Below, piece after piece: positions 50,601 through 59,221 of a stretch of DNA of 64,000 nt (positions are counted from its first letter, which is position 1; each line of letters starts with the position of its first letter). Under the pieces are notes generated by a model, which made no database searches, was not told where the DNA came from, and saw only the letters and a program-made list of their open reading frames with translations. The stretch spans positions 9,278,741-9,342,740 of the forward strand of contig CM049318.1 in NCBI GenBank assembly GCA_026874595.1, given 5' to 3'. A program made the position numbers and the translations under genes. This DNA comes from Sipunculus nudus (lineage: Eukaryota > Annelida > Sipuncula > Golfingiida > Sipunculidae).

Positions 50601-53600
50601 TATAGAGATAAAACAAAAGAATAAGATTACACGTAGTAAATTGAAATCATTTTTCACCATGTTTTACATGTTTATAATCACAATTGTAAATTCAATGTTC
50701 AATCAGTCGCAAAACAATAAGGTTCATGATTGATTAATAAAAAAATTAATACTTTCTAGCAAATTTCATTCAGGTTAAATATAATATGTAAACCATGAAT
50801 TACTCTAAAGGGCGGTAAAACAAGCACCGGCAAGAAGGGATCCCAAAGTCAAGCAAGAAATAGAAAAAGAAGATACAGTAAAACAAGAAAAAAGCAAAGC
50901 CATTACTAAAACATCAGCGAGGTAACCATATTCAAACCCGATGCCCAAATCTGCTTTATTATATCTCTATGCATTTAATGGTAAAACAAGCTACTTCCAG
51001 GAAATAAACAACCATTCTTTTCCTAATCTTGACTATGCTTGCATTGCGGCAAACGGACCGATTGTTGTTCAAAACCTTGAAAATAGAATAATGTGTTGAT
51101 TTAAAGTTAAAACACTATTTATAATCGTTATCCGTTTGTACAGTTTTTAAGAAATTTTTTAATCCTTTATGAAATATGCCACGTGGAGGCTGACCATCAC
51201 AAATGGAAAAGATCGTTTATGGTCGAAGAAAATAAAAGTCTTAATAACGCAGTGGAACCTGTACTTTTGGACATCTCTCTAAAGCGGACAACATTATTTA
51301 AGTTGGCGTTCTAAAACACTGATATAACTTGTACATGCTCCTGAAAGGTGTGATCCCTGAGAGAAAGAGAGAGAGAGAGAAAGATGTTTTTTGTCATTGT
51401 TTTAATTGGTTAAAAAAAAGAGTTTTAATCCTTAGACAAATGAAGGAAATAACAAAACCATGTGAGACAGACGAAGCTGACCATTTGCTGTGTGACAAAA
51501 CAAACAGGTGAGAATGTTCAAATCGGTCCTTCCTAGTCAGGATGATCGCCTTACAAACAAAGGGTTATATCAATTAAATGATGTTTATAATTGCAAACAT
51601 GTTAAATCCCCTGTGTTTCCAAGAGATAATCAGAATGTACATAATGGAAAGTCATACCGCGAAACCCAACATAAGCAAAGAATTAGATAGTATCAATTTC
51701 TTTTAATGGAATATATATCATTCTGATTATTATTCAACTGACAAATACGTGAAATCCAAGATATCTCTTTATCCTGATATTTCCAATTCAAAGTACAGAT
51801 CAGGATAAATGATTTATATTATACAACATCCTATTTATCTTCTAACGTTGAATTCTAAAATATATTTCTGAAGGTGTTTCATTGAAAAGACTGCATTTGC
51901 ATCATATACAGAAAGAAGTCATCACCGCAAATATCAACACACTATTGTTTTAATTATGTTCATATCAATGCAAAATGAATGCTTCATTAATTGCTTTGGT
52001 TGCAGGAATTCACACAAAATTGGGATTCCGAGGCAGCCTGCTGAAGATATCGATAATGGAGACGTTGAAGCAGCGACACTGAGCAGTTCAATCAAGTAAT
52101 TAAGCAAACCTTTTCTCGTTTGCTTTCTGTCCCGTTGGTTTGAAAATAAACCATATCTACTATTTACCAGTTGCTTTTTCCAATTTCTAAAACGTCAGCG
52201 GGGTAACCATATTCAAACCCGAATTCCATATCTGCTTTTATGATCTCTCCATTCATTTAATGGTATAAAAAAGCTACTTCTGGTAAACATACACCCATTC
52301 TTTTCCGTAATTCTGAATTACTGCTTGCATTGCGGCAATCGGACCGTCTCCTGTTCAAAACCTTAAAAATTGAAATAACATAATAATTTAAAGTAAAAAA
52401 CTCTTTATCATGATTATCCGTTTGTACACTTTTTATAGAAATATTTAAATTCAATATATATGTTATGCCATGTGGAGGCTGACCATCACCAATGAGAAAG
52501 CTCGTTTATGGTCGACGAAAATAAAAGTCGCAGTAAAGCAGGGCAACCTGTGCTTTCGGACATATTTCTAAAGCGGACAACTGGCTTTTACTTAAATAAT
52601 AAATATAGGTGTCTTTAAATTCCTCCGTATGTTATTTATAAATTAAACCTCCCTAGGGCGGACCCCTACCTAATGCAGCCATTAGAAAGTTGACCAATAT
52701 CAAACCTAACTCACATTAATGTATTGCTGAAACTCATGTTTACATATTGGTGAAAAACATTGATACCTCGTTTAAATATGCTAGTTGTTGTATTCCATAA
52801 TCTTGACAGCATTCCCAGGTTGGGGAGGTCGTATCAGAAGATGTCAAACTTTCTGGATATTGAACTTATTGGTGCCAATAGGATGTTTAATCACTGAACC
52901 TGAACATTATAAATCAATCGAATTCTTTGACTTAAATGGTCGCCTTTGTCTGTAGACTGTGTTACGACAGATGCTGGACCAATACGACAAATCAAGTTTG
53001 TTTGGATTTTCCAAAAACTTCAATTTATATTTCAGGATCAGCTCACCCGACCGGAGGGATCAAATATCACTGAAAAGTTTGAGTCCAGGCACTCAGCCAC
53101 TCAAGGAACAATCCCGAAACATCCCGAAAGAAGGGTAAGTGACAATGTTGTTTTATAATTATAATATGTTTCATCAGTACTAAAGGACATTTACTACCCA
53201 ACAACGGAAAAAAAGATAACATCTGCAACTGTAAATAGCAACGTCCTTAGACTTATGATAAACGTATTTGAAGGCCAAGATAACAAAATCAATGTCACGG
53301 TTAAAACTGTACAGAGGTTGCCAACGGCAAACTTTTTTACGTTGGCGTTTTAAATAATGAAATAACATGTACATGCTGATAAAAGGTGTGATCCCTGAGG
53401 TGGCTGCAATATGTGTTGCTGCGTGCGTTGAGGCTGTTGTGTCTCGGGTTAAATTCCTGAAAATGAAAATGTGTATGATATAAAATGTGTATTGTATCTA
53501 GAGGTACCCCTCCAGATCAGAGTCCAACAACCCTAATGTAATGATGCTTGCTCAGTAATATTTGCTCAAGCAATCAAGTAATTAAGCAAGACCTCATTCT

Positions 53601-56600
53601 TGTCCTTTTGGAAATTTTTTTTTAACTTTAACATGTAAACATATATGATTTGTGAGCTACGAATTTAAAATTGAAAAAAAAAATCTGATTATTACACGAA
53701 ACGTTTCCTAGTTATATCAAATATTATTTTATCATTGCAATTTGATTAAAAATGATAAAATAATATATTTGTTAATAAGCCTTTTATATAAAAGGAGCCC
53801 TTTTTATTATATTACCTCAGCAATACCTTTTACATGCTGTTTAAACTTGTGATTAGGAATGGAGATAATTAGTAAGGCAATACCTAATCATTATATCAAA
53901 GAAAGATGGTTCGATAATTTTATAACGTGCGTATCTCTATAAGTATTCACACAACTTTTTTCAGACTGTTGGAAAACATACTGCATTGTATGCTGCATTA
54001 GCAAGTAAACAGGAACTTCCAATAATCGGTAGAACAATGAAGAGGCATTAAAGTAGCAATATTAGGTACATCAGATTTTGATTCCATATACTCAGTTTGA
54101 GCTACTCAGAATAGTTGGAAAGAATACACCTTTTTTACGAGCATGGGAACTGCGCGTAAGAGCGTCAATTGCGACTAGGTGCGATGACATTGTATTACAA
54201 CTCTTTCTAAAATAAAATTAAATTCCACCTGGAAACACCGTTAAACTGAAGATGTGATCGTTAAGTCAAACCATCTAAGTTGTAACAGAAAGATGATATT
54301 TCTTGTTGTTAAAGGGTCTCGAATACCGTGTGTGCGGGGAAAGGTCTATCACTTGACTTTGATGAATCAGGACGTTTTCAAATCTATTTTTAAACACGTC
54401 TTTTGTCATGTGACCCGCCAAGGGCAGGTGTCATTATGTGTTAGAATAATTTCGGTGAGAACACCAGTCCCTTCTAGCAGTATAAAACCCCTATAGGGAT
54501 GTGGTCGTTGCATACAATAGGTGAGCGGTACCAGATTTTGTCTTGATCCACAAACACAAAGTTGTTTCATGCACAAAGCAATGGATACATGCCGGAATTG
54601 GTTCAGCATTGGTGACAGAATTCAGCAACAACACCAGCCATTTTGCAGTAAGAGAGGCCCGTTTGCCTTTATACTTCTTTCTACTGTTTCTGGAGCACAC
54701 ATGAAGAAGTAATGTGATTGACGGTACAAAGCTTGGCCTGTCTCTTATTGATGACTGCAGTTGAGATTCAACTGATATGTTATTTTGATAAACTAAAGCG
54801 CATCAAAATTTTTGGGCGGAGCTTGAGGGGAATGCAACTTCTTCGCACTATGGAACGTAGTGCACCCACCAGTTAAGATTCTGAAGGACCGGTGAATTGA
54901 AACTTCGACAAATGTGTGGTGAAAAGAAGATCTTATCTTTTATATAGTGGGCTTATACATCAATATTTATTGTAAATCTCATTGTCCCCGAATAACACAA
55001 TCTCGCTATGCCAGTTAGTTAAATGCAACTCCATTGAGAATTCTTATAGAGCGGGCACATGGAGAGAATGCTAAAACTGATTCTAGCAACCTTTTACTGA
55101 ATGCCTGAAAGTAAAGTGCCAATCTAATTATCTTGGATTTGAACTCCTTGCCTTTGTGTTTTCCAACTTTTTAAGTGTGTACTGTATATATGTACTGTGA
55201 ACAACATCTGCTATGCCAAGCCATTTTGCTTCGATAAGTGACATGATCATATTAAAGATAGAATATTCGTTCACAATTGCGAAAGATCAGCCTCGTGTGC
55301 GGATATTTGAAGTGATCAACGCGAAATGTTGGTCTCTTTGGCAGTCCACAGGCACTTCAGATATGGATGATTGTAAATGGGGGAGTGGTGAAAAGGTTGG
55401 ATAAGTAGGAGGTTTCCTTTAGTGATACTGATCTTTTTTGCACGCCAACCATCATGAGTGGACATCACCTTCAATACAATGAAACAAAAGAATGTAAAGG
55501 CAATGACTGCTGCTTGGCAAGTCTAACCAACCATATATTCCATATTCACCCATGACATAGTCATCTGGACACAGCTCTACACAAATGAGGGGAGAAATTA
55601 ATTTAAGCAGAAATTTGAATGAAACGATATCAAGCTGTTGCTATCACGGAAAGGCCGTTTAAAATGTTTTTGCAAACATTTTGTTCATACTTACAGAAGT
55701 ACCTTTAAACGGTTAAAAGAATTGCTGAACTAGTAAGTTTAACTGAAATGGGCTTGAATCAGTGAGGACTATTGATATTGAGAAGTGCTTTACGATGTTG
55801 TCTTGAATGACTTTTACCTTAACCACCGTAGAGGTGTATCATTGCAATGTGTGTATCTTTGAGGGGCAGCATCACCAAATATAAAAAATGGATTTCACTA
55901 AAATTCTGGACGGCCCAGGAAATGAATGGCCGATGAACTAAAATGATACATCAGAATCTGGCGGGGATGGATCGGGAAAATGTGATTGATGATCTGCAAC
56001 AATATCAATTCAAAGTTGATATAGAAGAATAACTCGAGTTGTACTTAAAACGACAGTCAATATGATAAAAATACAAATCCAATATGAATATTATATTTTT
56101 GAGGAAAATGTTAATGATAGCTTGGGGATATATTTAATGTTCCAGTAAGTATATTTATATTTTATTCTTTTATACATGTAAAAGCCCAAGTGCATTTTGT
56201 TAAAAACGCACTTCGATTGCTTTAAATTAACGTGCTATTTGAAAATATTACAGGACTCACAAGACTTCTTCGAAAGAGCGGGATGAGAGAGATATGAATA
56301 ATGATACTTCAACAGAAAACGCACCTGAAAGGTAATTTTTTTAAAAAATTATAATTATGGAGTTCGAAGTGAAAATGGGAAATACAAGTTACACATCAAT
56401 TATAAATACATAAATTAGCTTAAATAAATTACGTATATTTCATCTCTTACAAAACTCAATTATTATCTCATACATTCATCCGCTGTTGTAATGAGAATGA
56501 ATCATGTGGCATCTATGACAGGACCAAAGATGAGATGACAAGACCGACAAGAAAAAATCAACAGGTATATGCTTTTCCTTTTTCACATAAATCTCCGGTA

Positions 56601-59051
56601 GCCAATTAAACAAATAATATGTCACGTACATATCTTTTTTCAAATAATGCCTGAATGAAATTCAATATACTTTAATGAACCTGCAACGGGTTTTTATCCT
56701 TTGACGGTAGACAAGAGCCTTTCCAGATAATAGTAGTAAATTTTTACTGTTCCCCATGATTTTTTACGTTTTAGGTCGATGTCCAACAAAAGGAAAACGA
56801 TTTAATACAATTACACAAGATTGATGCAAATTTCATAAAGAAATCTCTAAAGATAAACATCCTCGTGCTGACCAATGGCAACAGTTCAATTTATCGCTAT
56901 TGTCAGAGGCCAGTGTGTTGGGAATTCCACTATCTACAAAGTGGATCACTAAAGAAGATACTTCCTGAATGTTATCGACAAGGAGACGAAAAGGTATCAA
57001 GATTTCTGGATAATATTCGTTTTTGTTTTATGGATTATGGAAACCACCGTGGTGTCTTCAGTTGTGGAGACTCTCGCAAAGCTCTAACTATGATCGAACA
57101 TTGCCGTGCAAGTGTTTTAATAATGCCTGAGGAAATCGCACCTGCTGGTGAAGCGGAATTGATGACTGAACTTAAAACACTTACGAAACAATGCCTCATA
57201 CTTCGAGGTTCTGCTTCTAAATCCCCCAAACATGATGCGGGAGTATTGGTAGGCTTGCCTCCTCTTGGTCTCATATATGTGCCGAGTTACGGAAAAAATG
57301 ACATTTCTGCATATGACTTTCCCGGACCCTGGTATTTAGCTGCCTTAGTTGGATGTATTCTTTGGGCTAGTCGCCGTGAAGGTGAGTATTGGCCTCAACA
57401 TTAAGCTATCAATAATCATTATGATAATTTATGGAGATTACAGTAGAACACATATTTATAGAGAACTGAATGCTTAGTATAGGCTGGGTTGTTTAGTAAT
57501 AATGCTTATACCTACCAAGAGGCAAAGGAATGTAATATTTGTATTTCTTATTAAGAAATGTGATTACAATGTTTCTGTCAAATACTGATCAAATGCCTGT
57601 TAAGATTGTAACATATTTGTATTTAATTTTTGGTTATAGGTTCCATTATTGACTACAGTGATGGCATGAGAGATGTACTATTAAGTATGTGCAGTTCAAC
57701 GGGGGAACAACCTATCTTGGATCCAGTATCTAACTTGACAAAGCTGAGTACATTGGAAGGGATTACGATGGGAAAATGCCATTATGACCAATATGCTCAT
57801 TTAAAAACTTTAAAAACAAAGGTCGCCCCACACAAACTCACTTTTGAAGCAGAAGCAAATGCATTTAAACCGAATTCCACACAAAAAAGTGAAAGACGTC
57901 ATGCGAAAGATACATCTATTTTAGTAAACACTGCAGGAAGTCAGGGGCAAGCAGGTTTAAAAGAAAACACCCTAATCACCAAAGGATCACAGGTCAACCG
58001 GAATGAATCACTGGATCTACAAAAGCCGGCAACATTAAGAAGTACCCCTGCTTTGGCGAGAGACACCAAACAGATCAGAAAATGGCAGCAGGGCGGAGAC
58101 AAAAGCCATTCTAAGTCAAATACAGAATTCCATACTGGAGGCCCCTCCCTTCAGGGAAACACTACAGAGAGACTGTGGCAGACAGAACATGCCCAGCTGA
58201 ACAAACCACTAGACCGACAACAACAACCAACAACACCTGTTCTGCCGCCGGACACTAAGCAATACAGTACACGGCAGCATGAGAAAGTTAAAAACATTTC
58301 AAACAGCGTTTCTAGCAGTATCAATTATAAAGCAATATCCAATACAGCAGATCGATTACATCAAGGACATCCTGCAAACAGCCAGTGGCAGCAAGAACAA
58401 ATCCAGGCGAATACGTCTATGGCGACAGACCTCGAGCAAGGAAGCAAACGACAACATGGCGGAGACAAAAATAGGGCTAGCACCAACAAGTCGCATGAAA
58501 AATCCCATACAGGAGATCCCTTGCTTCAAGGAAACACTGACAAAAGAGAGTGGCAGCAAGCACATGTCTGGTCAAATAACCCACTTGTTCAACAACAACA
58601 GCCAACAGCAAAGTTTATGGCGACAAACATCGAACATGGTAGCAAATTGCAGCATGGCGGAGACAGAAATAGGGCTAGCAGTAACAAGCTACATGCAAAA
58701 ACTCGAACATATGATCTCATACTTCATGGAAACCCTGCCGACAACCAATGGCAGCAAACACATGTTCAATCGAATCAATACTATGCCCAACAACAACATC
58801 GAGTAACAACCCCTTTCCCGACAGACACTACAGGAGGTTTTAGATGGCAGCAGGGTGGTGACAGCAGCCTTTCGAGTTATCCAAAGACATATGGACTATC
58901 GCCGGGACCATCCAAAAACATTACAGGTAATCAAGTGACCTCTGTGCCGTTCAGGAGAGAGGAAAAGCCCGGACCTGACGTAAAAAGTTACAAGCGTGGT
59001 AACAACAAAGCCACCAACTCCTTTGCACACGGAGGCGTGACATTAGTATAG
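40249..59051 (+). CDS. two-domain C-type-lectin transmembrane receptor with very long modular cytoplasmic tail (25-exon model)
   Basis: Joining all exons listed below gives a frame divisible by three with no internal stop, about 1,588 codons. Order: signal peptide, CTLD1, CTLD2, stalk, one transmembrane helix, tail cassettes A-E in tandem, three linker exons, a region of about 260 residues, and a Gln/Trp-rich repeat region. Topology by analogy with type I lectin receptors: CTLDs outside, tail in the cytosol. All extracellular junctions are phase 1 and those after the transmembrane exon are phase 2 up to exon I. Most donors are GT; one is GC. I know of no named family with this tail. A split into two genes (receptor ending in the tail cassettes, second gene from 56 kb) cannot be excluded, but phase continuity argues for one. 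Confidence 0.72.
40571..40774 (+). CDS. receptor exon 2: first half of CTLD1
   Basis: The acceptor is ...TTACAG. It encodes WDFYHLPDQVLF, the first domain cysteine in QANCSRF, a SLVDHETDRVML segment equivalent to the CTLD ATLV/helix region, WLNIRK and GGWKWVNG. Two phase-1 donors are possible: after 40765 (GTGAAA) or after 40774 (GTAAAT), differing by three codons. Confidence 0.82.
41007..41138 (+). CDS. receptor exon 3: second half of CTLD1
   Basis: Starts after CTCAAG and ends before GTATTG, phase 1-1. It carries the three remaining CTLD cysteines (RHCAGV, TRCNIG, GYICE). The usual calcium-site motifs (EPN or QPD, and WND) are not visible, so calcium-dependent sugar binding in the classical way is unlikely for this domain. 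Confidence 0.82.
41378..41632 (+). CDS. receptor exon 4: CTLD2, N-terminal part
   Basis: The acceptor TTGTAG is followed by EKTCGESGKCF, an extra N-terminal cysteine pair as in long-form CTLDs, then WFKARSICKEQNGELAIMD, FFWVGLRKEDWVGY. The frame must leave the exon at 41632 to stay open into exon 5, and the only suitable site there is a GC donor (CAG|GCAAGG). Confidence 0.82.
42044..42187 (+). CDS. receptor exon 5: CTLD2, C-terminal part
   Basis: The acceptor is CTTTCCAG. It carries STHWSVQEPVPGWDCAAV, the CTLD 'NW..GEP...DC' region, and LSCDKDSTAICV, which closes the fold with the third and fourth core cysteines. EPV replaces EPN. The donor is GTAAGA, phase 1. Confidence 0.85.
42313..42377. 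repeat. (TA)n microsatellite in intron 5, next to an acceptor
   Basis: The TA run ends 11 bases before the exon 6 start, so it occupies the place of the branch point and polypyrimidine tract. Confidence 0.95.
42389..42415 (+). CDS. receptor exon 6: 27-bp stalk micro-exon
   Basis: Bounded by ATCCACAG and GTAAGTG, phase 1-1, encoding (R)NKWVYQQT. It fits the frame but is very small. Skipping it would also keep the frame. Confidence 0.6.
42854..42913 (+). CDS. receptor exon 7: Thr-rich stalk
   Basis: Bounded by ATATCAG and GTGAGT, phase 1-1, encoding a Thr/Asp-rich stretch (DLTDFTTKTTDQWSDVPKNT) likely to be O-glycosylated stalk. Confidence 0.7.
43091..43126 (+). CDS. receptor exon 8: short stalk exon
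   Basis: Bounded by TTTTCAG and GTATTT, phase 1-1, encoding (G)YVVEMATEDVE. Confidence 0.65.
43360..43471 (+). CDS. receptor exon 9: transmembrane helix
   Basis: After TGTTTCAG it encodes DTGPHKK, a helix of about 22 hydrophobic residues starting IIIVVLSVVITLL, then the stop-transfer KRRRLR. The basic end on the C-terminal side supports a cytosolic tail. It enters in phase 1 and leaves in phase 2 (donor GTAAGG), the switch between the two halves of the gene. Confidence 0.88.
44451..44540 (+). CDS. receptor tail exon A1
   Basis: Bounded by TCCTCAG and GTGATG, phase 2-2, 30 codons: QNKEKAPRCEQDEADVIQES followed by ERLLGNPANR. Related to A2 and A3 but longer and more diverged. Confidence 0.75.
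44589..44652. repeat. (TA)n microsatellite, intronic
   Basis: Lies in the A1-B1 intron just before a LINE 3' fragment. Together they explain why this intron is about 1.3 kb longer than the A2-B2 and A3-B3 introns. Confidence 0.95.
44780..45085 (+). mobile_element. CR1/L2/Rex1-type LINE 3' end
   Basis: A decayed frame reads FSVVAPRLLNELPHSIRASPS, the hallmark C-terminal RT motif of these LINEs (xVAPRLWNxLPxSIR). It is followed by a 3' tail with 'gtaaagcgcttttgat' and 'agcgctatataaatt', and a TTATTA-type end. It has internal stops and is a relic inserted in the receptor intron in the same orientation as the gene. Confidence 0.8.
46318..46374 (+). CDS. receptor tail exon B1 (short form)
   Basis: Bounded by GTTGTAG and GTAATA, phase 2-2, 19 codons including CEVELPRQSAEDTTSIK. 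B2 and B3 have an additional 11-codon segment (DIDNGDVEAA-like) missing here. Confidence 0.75.
46472..46567 (+). CDS. receptor tail exon C1
   Basis: Bounded by TTTACAG and GTAAGC, phase 2-2, 32 codons: DGCVLWHTHSKNSKSDKISI and SGNVISIER. Only this copy is open; the second is broken and the third is absent. Confidence 0.7.
46940..47296 (+). CDS. receptor tail exon D1
   Basis: Acceptor TTTGTAG, donor GTAAGC, phase 2-2, 119 codons. A highly charged, probably disordered segment rich in Lys, Glu, Gln and Asn (DSRKSTQPEEQTNNN, TVKETKELIS, VVQSEPQFQEDNTT). It starts SYINKKEEAED, with a YIN tripeptide that matches the Grb2 SH2 consensus pY-x-N. Confidence 0.8.
48012..48122 (+). CDS. receptor tail exon E1
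   Basis: Acceptor TCCACAG, donor GTAACC, phase 2-2, 37 codons, very basic and acidic: KQAPARGGPKVKKEIEKED, TVKQEKSKALTKTSAR. Confidence 0.78.
48597..48668 (+). CDS. receptor tail exon A2
   Basis: Acceptor CCTTAG, donor GTGAGA, phase 2-2, 24 codons (QMKEITKPCETDEADHLLCD). The exon is identical in sequence to A3. Confidence 0.75.
49227..49316 (+). CDS. receptor tail exon B2
   Basis: Acceptor GTTTCAG, donor GTAATT, phase 2-2, 30 codons with LSRQPTEDIDNGDVEAAT. Confidence 0.75.
49433..49545 (+). pseudogene. decayed tail exon C2
   Basis: Aligned with C1: the acceptor TTCTACAG is kept, but the frame hits a stop within ten codons and the donor (C1: AAAG|GTAAGC) is lost (ACGATTTCC). With all tail exons phase 2-2, skipping it keeps the reading frame from B2 to D2. 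Confidence 0.75.
49765..50118 (+). CDS. receptor tail exon D2
   Basis: Acceptor TTTGTAG, donor GTGAGC, phase 2-2, 118 codons, open along its whole length and clearly homologous to D1 (shared DSRKSTQPEEQTNNN). The D1 YIN motif is replaced by EIN. Confidence 0.8.
50811..50921 (+). CDS. receptor tail exon E2
   Basis: Acceptor CTAAAG (a weaker site than the CACAG of E1), donor GTAACC, phase 2-2, 37 codons with KQAPARRDPKVKQEIEKED. Confidence 0.72.
51436..51507 (+). CDS. receptor tail exon A3
   Basis: Same exon sequence as A2, and its flanking introns are also nearly identical for a few hundred bases (including a GAGAGA run), showing that the last duplication was recent. Confidence 0.75.
52006..52095 (+). 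CDS. receptor tail exon B3
   Basis: Acceptor TTGCAG, donor GTAATT, phase 2-2, 30 codons with IPRQPAEDIDNGDVEAAT. Confidence 0.75.
52187..52206 (+). pseudogene. tail exon E3 remnant
   Basis: Only the last bases of an E exon (CTAAAACGTCAGCG) and its following intron survive, joined to the intron after B3. A deletion removed C3, D3 and most of E3 from the third unit. Confidence 0.75.
53036..53134 (+). CDS. receptor tail exon G
   Basis: Acceptor TTTCAG, donor GTAAGT, phase 2-2, 33 codons (ISSPDRRDQISLKSLSPGTQ then PLKEQSRNIPKEG). Single copy. Confidence 0.65.
53135..56253 (+). other. large intron G-H, with unidentified open stretches
   Basis: The stretch at about 53960-56060 has higher coding-like composition than other introns here and several open pieces of 60-80 codons on both strands (54254-54496, 54521-54712, 55213-55404), but no family motif I can recognise. 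It may be a decayed transposon. The acceptor-like site at about 53964 leads to a stop after 12 codons and is not in the model. Confidence 0.4.
56254..56331 (+). CDS. receptor tail exon H
   Basis: Acceptor ATTACAG, donor GTAATT, phase 2-2, 26 codons (THKTSSKERDERDMNNDTST then ENAPER); polar and charged. Confidence 0.68.
56522..56564 (+). CDS. receptor tail exon I
   Basis: Acceptor ATGACAG, donor GTATAT. Enters in phase 2 and leaves in phase 0, 14 codons (TKDEMTRPTRKNQQ). It is the adapter between the phase-2 cassette series and the C-terminal exons. Confidence 0.65.
56775..57381 (+). CDS. receptor exon J: C-terminal globular region, part 1
   Basis: Acceptor TTTTAG, donor GTGAGT, phase 0 to 1, 202 codons open throughout. 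After a basic start (FIKKSLKINILVL), the sequence is globular in composition: NIRFCFMDYGNH, ASVLIMPEEIAPAGEAEL, KQCLILRGS, DAGVLVGLPPLGLIYVPSYG, DFPGPWYLAALVGCILWAS. The strand/helix order and the last motif resemble the C-terminal half of ribokinase/ketohexokinase-like proteins, where GAGD would stand; here it reads FPGPW, so an active kinase is unlikely. This resemblance is my inference and may be wrong. Confidence 0.78.
57640..59051 (+). CDS. receptor terminal exon K: end of globular region and Gln/Trp-rich repeats
   Basis: Acceptor GGTTATAG, phase 1. The first 60 codons continue the exon J domain (GSIIDYSDGMRDVLLSMC). The rest is low-complexity. From about 58086 to 58900 it contains imperfect repeats of 59-66 residues, each opening with Q-x-GGD or similar and containing L-x-GN, WQQ-x-HV and QQQ motifs (starts at frame residues about 153, 216, 275, 341 and 407, counted from 57630). 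The frame ends at TAG 59049-59051, with an in-frame extension to 59221. The function of the repeats is unknown. Confidence 0.8.
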
Positions 59052-59221
59052 CCTACCATTGCAAGCAGGATGATGGGAGGTTTCGGTAACACTGATTTGA
59101 GTCAAATGTATGCAATAAACAGTGCAGGACAACAGACATACTACACGTCCGGCCATGGAGCAAATTTTTCCGAAGCATTGAGGGCACCTCCAAATAAAGG
59201 CATGGGTAAACCTTGGTATTA
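59052..59221 (+). other. in-frame open extension after the TAG stop
   Basis: Directly after TAG the same frame stays open for 56 codons to a TAA at 59219-59221. It has protein-like composition (IASRMMGGFGNTDLSQMYAI, then SGHGANFSEALRAPP, ending GMGKPWY). This suggests that the TAG is a recent nonsense change (for example from CAG) or is read through. Confidence 0.65.

Noticed and set aside
53964-54030. Acceptor-like TTTTTTCAG with a short open run
   Set aside because: In the incoming phase it stops after 12 codons. It could be an alternative last exon, but nothing else supports it.
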